Positions 8,146 to 13,368 of a stretch of 13,368 nucleotides of DNA are shown in pieces. Source of the DNA: an uncultured Alistipes sp. (GTDB lineage: Bacteria; Bacteroidota; Bacteroidia; Bacteroidales; UBA932); the NCBI GenBank assembly GCA_900544195.1, contig UQUJ01000075.1, forward strand, positions 1-13,368. Reading direction: 5' to 3'. Each line of letters begins with the position of its first letter. Within the stretch, counting starts at the first letter, position 1. The notes below the pieces were generated by a model. The model was not told where the DNA came from. It ran no database searches and was given only the letters and a program-made list of their open reading frames with translations. The position numbers and the translations under genes are program-made.

Positions 8146-8589
8146 CTATCCTTGCGAAAGTGATTTTATCCGCTCAAGTGGCAGTCCTGAGATCTGGGCT
8201 ATCTGATCAAATGGCATATTCAGTGCCAACAAAGACTTGGCCACCTCTGTCATGGCTGCATCGCGACCCTCGGCTTGGCCTTCAACTTTACCCTCAGCCC
8301 TACCTTCGGCCTTGCCTTTCTCCACACCGTCCTTGAAGCCCTCTTGATGACCAATTCTGTAGCCTTGCTGCTTCGCGCCCTCGATGTAGGGGCGCATCTC
8401 TTTTTCTGTCAACATAACACTGAAATAGTTATCAATCTCATTGTCGTCAAGGCCGCTGACGCGCATCGCCTTCTCCAACCTGCCGAACCTCTCATCATCC
8501 TTCGACCTCGATTTGGCAAAGATAGCGAAATTCCTGAATATTCGGCACCATCCCGCGACGGGGCTGTCATATTCATCGGTGTAATGCAT
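8146..8589 (-). pseudogene. C-terminal stump of an Rpn / PD-(D/E)XK family 'transposase' protein
   Basis: The visible protein, about 147 residues from MHYTDEYDS, has the C-terminal architecture of Rpn-type PD-(D/E)XK proteins. It shows a helical segment (FAIFAKSRSKDDERFGRLEK), NYFSVMLTEKEM, then a Gly/Glu-rich run of EG-x-A units. It ends with a small helix-turn-helix-like tail (FDQIAQISGLPLERIKSL). Full-length members are typically around 280-320 residues and carry the nuclease domain in the N-terminal half. That half is missing here and I found no trace of it upstream. The reading frame stays open further 5' to 8673, but those codons come from the susD terminator hairpin and do not look like protein. 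ATG 8589, preceded by GAGG, could still allow a short product. It is either a decayed remnant or a short descendant. The family assignment rests on the C-terminal pattern only. Confidence 0.55.
8267..8314 (-). repeat. Degenerate 12-bp tandem repeat inside the Rpn stump
   Basis: Four imperfect 12-base units, each beginning CCCTC or CCTTC on the + strand, encode successive four-residue units (KAEG, RAEG, KVEG, QAEG) in the Rpn-type fragment. Such Gly/Glu-rich tracts are typical of this family's C-terminal region and can vary in unit number. Confidence 0.65.
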
Positions 8590-8640
8590 GATCCTCGGCA
8601 GAGAATGTGAGGAGAAAAAAGTTGAGTTGTTGCCAAAATG

Positions 8641-8671
8641 AAAAACGTGACCGGGGGATGCCCGGCCACGC
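8641..8671 (-). terminator. Intrinsic terminator behind the second susD
   Basis: Read on the - strand, CGTGGCCGGG pairs with CCCGGTCACG (8670-8661 with 8655-8646), with one G-U pair and a 5-base loop, followed by TTTTT at 8645-8641. In the + direction the G-U pair becomes an A-C mismatch and there is no T tract, so it works on the - strand. It begins about 32 bases past the susD stop. Its 11-base arm is identical to the arm of the terminator at 6026-6059. Confidence 0.85.
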
Positions 8672-8702
8672 ATGTGAGAGTTTATTCTGAATTCTTCAGG
8701 GT

Positions 8703-10433
8703 TTACTTATCCCAACCAGGGTTCTGTGTCAGGGTCTTCCCGGCGGCCTTGTAGAGGTCGATCTGTCCTGAAGGAATAGGGTAGAGGTACTGACGGGACT
8801 CAAAGATTCTTGATTTGCCTGATGAGAAGCTGATGTAACCATTTGCGTCAACCACAGCGCAGTCATCGGAACCAACGGTAGGCTCGTCAGCGATATAGGC
8901 TCCCTTTGTCTGCTCAGGGTACTTGTTGGTGTCAAGCTTGTCAAGCTGATGCCAACGGATGAGGCACCAGTACCTGTCATCGTTGTCGTACATGAGTTCG
9001 ACACGACGCTCACGACGGATCTCCCAGATCAGGTTGCTTACGCCCATATTATTAGCAGGGTCGGCGGCAGGAGAAGTGGTGAGATGAGGCATTCCTACAC
9101 GGTCGCGAAGCTTGTTGATAGACGCGTTTAGGTCAGCTCCTGTGCAGCTGCCAAGTTCGGCGCAAGCCTCTGCGTAGTTCAGATAGATGTTGGCAAGCCA
9201 GAAGATAGGTGCGTCAGTCTCATTGGAACCGGTCTGGTTTCTGTGAGCGACCTCGATGTCATCGTTGTCAAACTTGTAAACACCATAACCTGTGCTGGAT
9301 GTTGTCTCCATACCTCCAGCTGACGGAAGATCAAAGCGGGCATAGGCATTGCCTTTGTACATAAGAACAGGGTCAATAGCCGCTGAAAGACGTGGGTCAC
9401 GTACAGCAAGAAGGTTCTTGATGCTGAGGTGACCGCTCTCCATTACCGGATGATCGGTCTTGTCAAGAGATGTCGTTGAAAGTGGCTTTCCATCAGTGAA
9501 AAGATAAGAGTCAAACGCTGCCTTTGACATACCGTTCTGCATTGTTGATGAGCAGGTGTAATCAATTGTCGAGTGGCCGTAAACTCCATAGAGGTACTTC
9601 TTATAGAGGATCATCTCGGTATTTTTCGCAAGATCAAGAGAGTTGTAGTTGCCCTGATAGCTTGCGTTGAGCGAGTACATGGAGTTGCCCATTATTGCCT
9701 TGCTGGCTGTCTTGCACTCAGTGAGGAATTTCTGTGCACGGGTATTGTCGGCTGCTTTCTGTCCGTCAGATGTTGAACGGTACTTGCAGAAGGTTCCTTC
9801 GTAAAGGCAAATCTCAGATTTGATGGCCTGAGCGACAGCGGCGTTGAACGCGGTTCTCGAACTTGCATTCATGGTTATGTTCGCAACCGCGAAATTGAGG
9901 TCTTCAAGCACCTTGTCCATGACAACATCGCGATCCTGGCGCTCGCCATAGAGATAGAGGTTCTTGTCCTCATCTGTAACATCAAGAAGTTTGTCAACAT
10001 AGATGATGTCTCCGAATGCCCTGACGAGTTCATAGTGCTTAAGAGCCCTGTATAGTCTTGCGACACCAAGCCAGTTGTTCTTTGTCGTCTCATCCATGGA
10101 TGAGACATTTGGTACACGCTCTATCATGAGGTTTGCTCTACGAAGTGCCTGATAGTTACTATTCCAAAGTGAGATAGATGCAGGAACGTTCTTGTAGTTC
10201 CAGTCGCTGAGTCCTACCACACCTTGATTGTCATTCAGGGTAGGAAAGTAGAAAGCCCCGCTGTAGCCAGAGAACGTGTCATAAAATCTGTTCGCGAAAG
10301 CCTCAACGTTGTCTTCGCTTGACCAGAAGTTACCGTCTGTGAACTGGTCTATCGGCTGCTTGTCCAACAGGTTATCACATCCTGAAAGGACCAGTGCGGA
10401 CAGCGCTATTGCTGTGATTACTATTTTTTTCAT
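8703..10433 (-). CDS. SusD/RagB-type surface lipoprotein
   Basis: This is the surface lipoprotein partner of the SusC encoded just upstream, capturing ligand over the barrel mouth. The 576 residues begin with a lipoprotein signal (MKKIVITAIALSALVLSGC, lipidated Cys at 19). NLLDKQPIDQFTDGNFWSSE, the usual SusD opening, follows. ARLYRALKHYELVRAFGD at about residues 123-140 belongs to the TPR-like core. IYLNYAEACAELG and WEIRRERRVELMYDNDDRYW (Trp at 470) are the conserved late blocks. The C-terminus reads YLYPIPSGQIDLYKAAGKTL, then TQNPGWDK. Length is normal for the family. It starts 21 bases after the susC stop, so the two are co-transcribed. The spacing is the same as in the + strand pair. The sequence differs widely from the 685-residue SusD, which suggests a different ligand. 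Confidence 0.97.
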   Translation of the reverse strand: MKKIVITAIALSALVLSGCDNLLDKQPIDQFTDGNFWSSEDNVEAFANRFYDTFSGYSGAFYFPTLNDNQGVVGLSDWNYKNVPASISLWNSNYQALRRANLMIERVPNVSSMDETTKNNWLGVARLYRALKHYELVRAFGDIIYVDKLLDVTDEDKNLYLYGERQDRDVVMDKVLEDLNFAVANITMNASSRTAFNAAVAQAIKSEICLYEGTFCKYRSTSDGQKAADNTRAQKFLTECKTASKAIMGNSMYSLNASYQGNYNSLDLAKNTEMILYKKYLYGVYGHSTIDYTCSSTMQNGMSKAAFDSYLFTDGKPLSTTSLDKTDHPVMESGHLSIKNLLAVRDPRLSAAIDPVLMYKGNAYARFDLPSAGGMETTSSTGYGVYKFDNDDIEVAHRNQTGSNETDAPIFWLANIYLNYAEACAELGSCTGADLNASINKLRDRVGMPHLTTSPAADPANNMGVSNLIWEIRRERRVELMYDNDDRYWCLIRWHQLDKLDTNKYPEQTKGAYIADEPTVGSDDCAVVDANGYISFSSGKSRIFESRQYLYPIPSGQIDLYKAAGKTLTQNPGWDK

Positions 10434-10454
10434 GATTCTTTGCAGTGTTTGAAA

Positions 10455-13367
10455 TTAGAAAGTGATCTGGATACCACAAGAATAGGTACGCAGCATTGGG
10501 TCTGTACGTCCCCATACACCGTTGCCCATAGAACCTTCACCCGTGTTGATTTCTGGGTCAAGACCATATTTCTTTGTGTGATCAATAATGTTGAAAGCAT
10601 TGTAGATGCTACCGTAAACTCTTACCTTGCTGATCTTTGCTTTCTGTGTCAGTTGTGAAGGGAGGGTGTACCCAAGGGTTATGTTCTTAAGACGGAGATA
10701 AGCCATATTGACAAGGTACTTGGACTGTGGGTAGAAGTTGGTGCTACCTTGGTTGAGTACGGAGATGGTTCCCTTTGCGGCACCACCTGAGCTTAGCCTT
10801 GGATAGGTGGCATTCTGATCAATGTTGCCGGCTGCCGCATCCTCATTGGTAATGTAGGATGTCTGGTTCGCGTAGATGGCGTCAGCTCCACGCATGAGAG
10901 GCATGACGAAAGCAGACTGAGTCCACATTTGCCTCTTGCCTACACCCTGGAAGTAGAGATCAAGGTCAAAGCCTTTCCAATCACCACCGATACGGAGGCT
11001 ATACTGATAGCGCGGCTGAGTGTTACCGATAACTACCAAATCTCCATGATCGTCAGCAGTTCCTTTTCCTCCGTCAATCACGCCGTCATTGTTCTGGTCG
11101 ACGAATTTGATGTCTCCAGGCCCAAAGACGAACTTGCCTGTCTGGAGGTTAACTTGGCTTGCCACTCCTTCAACAGGAATATAGTTACCTTTGGCGTCAA
11201 CTCCGCTGAAATCTGAAGCCTCAAAGTAGCGGTCTGTCTCAAATCCCCAGATGTCACCGTAGCGTTTGCCGGAGTAGTTGGAGTTCAGCAATCTAGAGTT
11301 ATTGTTCCACTCTTTGATCGTGGTCGTGTAGTCTGCAAGGTTTCCAATTGCGTAGACGTTGATCCCGTTGAAGTTATGATGCCAGTCGATGGTGATCTCC
11401 CATCCGCGGGAACGGAGTGTACCTGCGTTCTCGTAGGCTGCGGTGGCTCCAAGCACCTGTGGCATGGTCTGGCCAGGTGCGAGCATGTCCTTGGTGTCTC
11501 TCTGGAACCAATCGAACGTAGCGTTAAGCTCTCCGTTGAGGAAACCAAGGTCGAGACCGATGTTGGTAGTCGCAAGAGTCTCCCAGGAAAGGGTGGAGGA
11601 AACCATCTTTGGCATGCCGAATGTCGTCAGTTTGGTTGATCCGGTGCCGAGCCAGCTTACGTCAGATCCCTGACGCGCAATGGTGGCTATGTACATGTTG
11701 GATCCAACTTCCTGATTACCTATCTCACCGTATGACGCGCGGATCTTTGCGTTGTTCACGATGCTCTTTGCAGGCGCGAAGAAAGGCTCTTCTGAAATTC
11801 TCCAACCAGCGGATGCGGATGGGAAGAATGCCCAACGATTGTTCTCTGGGAACTTGGATGATCCGTCGTAACGGCCGTTGAGCTCGAGGAGGATCCTGTC
11901 CTTGTAGTTATAGTTGATTCTACCGAAGAAACCTGCGGAACCGGTTTCGTTGTGGCTGTGAGCGAATATATTCTTGTTGTCACTGTCGAAAGTCAATGCT
12001 ATTTCCGGCAGATTAGTGTCAAGAATGTTGTTGTAAGTGCCTCTGAGGTACTCGTATTCAGACTCGTCAGCATTGAAACCTGCCATAATGTTGAAGTTAT
12101 GCTTACCTGAAACAGTGAACTCATAGTTACCATAGATGTTGGCGCTGTAGCCTCTGGTGTAGGAACGACGTGCATCTATGTAGGTTGTTGTGCTCATCGT
12201 GGTCTCCGAAGGGGTGATGGACCATGTGTTCATCATGTGAACAGGAAGGTTGACCTGCTTGTACCTCATGTTGTTCTGGAGGTAGGTGTAATCAGCGTTC
12301 AATGTCAGACCTTTTACGATGTTGATCTTTGTGAATCCACCGATACGCAGGTTGTCTGTCTTTGTCCATCCTTCACCGGACTGTTTGCGGTATGAGATGG
12401 CGTTACGTCCATCAAGACCGTTGCTGAAATAACCCCATGGGCCGAAGAAAGACCCCCAACGCCACATGTACTGATATGTACCCTGACGAAGAGCGTCTGA
12501 GCAATCTTCGTAGTCTTTGTTGACATAGTTGACTCTGGCTCCGATTTGAATCCAGTCGTTCACTTGTGTGGAAACATTGACGGTGGCGTTGTACTTTTTA
12601 AGTTTGTCCGGATTGAAATTCATCAAACCTTGTTCTCTGTCGTAACCTACTGACATATAGTAGTTGGTCTTTCCTACATTGCCTTGAACGGAAATGGTGT
12701 GATTTTGTGATGGAGCAGCATTGTTGAACATTATGCCTGCGACATCCCAATCAGCCACATAACCGACTCCTGGAATATAATCATCACCCTCTACCATCTC
12801 ACGATAACCGGACTTTCCTCCATGTTTAGTCTGCCATGTTTTGACGGCATTGATGAATGCGTCACTATTAAGGTACATACCGAAAAGCTCACTTTCAATC
12901 CCGTATCTGGCATTGACCTGATTAAGCCCGGTGATCTGCTCCATCACAGATGGATAGTCTGGAAGGACAGTTGCCTGGCTCCATGCGAAGTTATTGGTGT
13001 AGCTTACTTGGATGTTTTCTGTTGTCTTTGCGGACTTTGTGGTGATGAGAACGACACCGAAAGCGGCTCTTGTTCCGTAGATGGAAGAAGAGGACGCGTC
13101 CTTGAGAACAGAGATGCTCTCTATGTCCTGGGTGTTTAGGTAAGAGATGTTGTCAATCGGAACTCCATCAACCACATAGAGAGGTTTCGATGTGGCACTG
13201 TTGGAAAGGGTTCCGACACCACGGATTACAACGGTCGGCTCGGCACCGATCTTACCGCTTGTGTTCAAGACAGTAAGTCCCGGCACAGCTCCCTGAAGAG
13301 CCTTGCCAAGGTCAGCGGTGGATCTTGCCTCAAGGGTCTTGCTGACATCAACAGTCGCGACTGAACC
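10455..13367 (-). CDS. SusC-type TonB-dependent outer-membrane transporter, 5' end missing
   Basis: This is the barrel partner of the - strand SusD. The frame is open to the window edge, giving 970 visible residues that start inside the plug at GSVATVDVSKTLE. The plug shows VVIRGVGT at about 46-53, PLYVVDGVPIDN at 62-73 (canonical), and VLKDASSSSIYGTRAAFG at 87-104. The barrel carries VDQNNDGVID at about 756-765 and NMAYLRLKNITLGYTLP near the end, and finishes with IQITF and its terminal Phe. The signal peptide, N-terminal carboxypeptidase-D-like domain and promoter lie outside. The first apparent start (GTG at 13286) is not real, because 27 plug codons precede it. Compared with the + strand SusC, the plug start and C-terminal blocks are similar while the barrel body is divergent, so these are paralogues and not a recent duplication. 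It ends 21 bases before susD. Confidence 0.96.
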   Translation of the reverse strand, partial: GSVATVDVSKTLEARSTADLGKALQGAVPGLTVLNTSGKIGAEPTVVIRGVGTLSNSATSKPLYVVDGVPIDNISYLNTQDIESISVLKDASSSSIYGTRAAFGVVLITTKSAKTTENIQVSYTNNFAWSQATVLPDYPSVMEQITGLNQVNARYGIESELFGMYLNSDAFINAVKTWQTKHGGKSGYREMVEGDDYIPGVGYVADWDVAGIMFNNAAPSQNHTISVQGNVGKTNYYMSVGYDREQGLMNFNPDKLKKYNATVNVSTQVNDWIQIGARVNYVNKDYEDCSDALRQGTYQYMWRWGSFFGPWGYFSNGLDGRNAISYRKQSGEGWTKTDNLRIGGFTKINIVKGLTLNADYTYLQNNMRYKQVNLPVHMMNTWSITPSETTMSTTTYIDARRSYTRGYSANIYGNYEFTVSGKHNFNIMAGFNADESEYEYLRGTYNNILDTNLPEIALTFDSDNKNIFAHSHNETGSAGFFGRINYNYKDRILLELNGRYDGSSKFPENNRWAFFPSASAGWRISEEPFFAPAKSIVNNAKIRASYGEIGNQEVGSNMYIATIARQGSDVSWLGTGSTKLTTFGMPKMVSSTLSWETLATTNIGLDLGFLNGELNATFDWFQRDTKDMLAPGQTMPQVLGATAAYENAGTLRSRGWEITIDWHHNFNGINVYAIGNLADYTTTIKEWNNNSRLLNSNYSGKRYGDIWGFETDRYFEASDFSGVDAKGNYIPVEGVASQVNLQTGKFVFGPGDIKFVDQNNDGVIDGGKGTADDHGDLVVIGNTQPRYQYSLRIGGDWKGFDLDLYFQGVGKRQMWTQSAFVMPLMRGADAIYANQTSYITNEDAAAGNIDQNATYPRLSSGGAAKGTISVLNQGSTNFYPQSKYLVNMAYLRLKNITLGYTLPSQLTQKAKISKVRVYGSIYNAFNIIDHTKKYGLDPEINTGEGSMGNGVWGRTDPMLRTYSCGIQITF

Positions 13368-13368
13368 A

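Noticed and set aside
8590..8673. N-terminal 28 codons of the longest frame for the Rpn fragment (MRGRASPGHVF...)
   Set aside because: These codons are encoded by the susD terminator hairpin and its flank, so the fragment is taken to begin at or near ATG 8589.
1..13368. CRISPR array, tRNA, rRNA, riboswitch, insertion sequence
   Set aside because: I saw no regularly spaced repeats, no cloverleaf with a CCA-type end, no rRNA stretch, and no transposase with terminal inverted repeats. The Rpn-type protein is called transposase-like in databases but is not an insertion sequence.

Overview
The window is chromosomal DNA of a gut- or oral-type Bacteroidota, most likely order Bacteroidales. The evidence is two SusC/SusD-type outer-membrane nutrient-uptake pairs, lipoprotein signal peptides, A-rich gene leaders in place of strong Shine-Dalgarno sites, and one good match to the Bacteroidota promoter (TTTG-like box, 19 bases, TAnnTTTG). 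I cannot name the genus.

Layout: a + strand susC missing its 5' end (2-3061) is followed 21 bases later by an intact susD (3083-5140), a terminator hairpin, and a small exported protein of unknown function (5205-5867). Next comes a gap holding the last codons of a third, otherwise lost susD (about 5941-6006) with a strong terminator directly behind it. On the - strand lie an intact AAA-ATPase/PD-(D/E)XK nuclease-fold protein (7895-6327) with its own promoter, and the C-terminal stump of an Rpn-type (PD-(D/E)XK 'transposase') protein (about 8589-8146). Finally a second susC/susD pair runs on the - strand (susC 13367-10455, susD 10433-8703), again with a 21-base gap and its own terminator.

Each SusC/SusD pair should form one bed-and-lid transporter: SusC is the TonB-driven barrel and SusD the surface lipoprotein that captures substrate. 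No glycoside hydrolase, polysaccharide lyase, protease, sulfatase, SusE/F-like protein or regulator is present, so substrates cannot be assigned.

The most striking feature is the geometry. The two pairs converge, and both susC genes run off the window at the same codon of the plug domain, to the base. The first complete codon is the Gly of GAVASV at base 2, and the Gly of GSVATV is at base 13367. The next 26 residues align without gaps although the DNA differs. This is what would be seen if the window were the variable segment of a SusC/SusD shufflon, flanked by inverted repeats in the 5' part of susC, so that inversion changes which susC body and susD is joined to an expressed N-terminus. 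An assembly break at a repeat shared by susC paralogues gives the same picture. The sequence cannot separate the two, and no recombinase is in view. The third susD tail and the nuclease-family genes between the pairs show that this interval has been rearranged.
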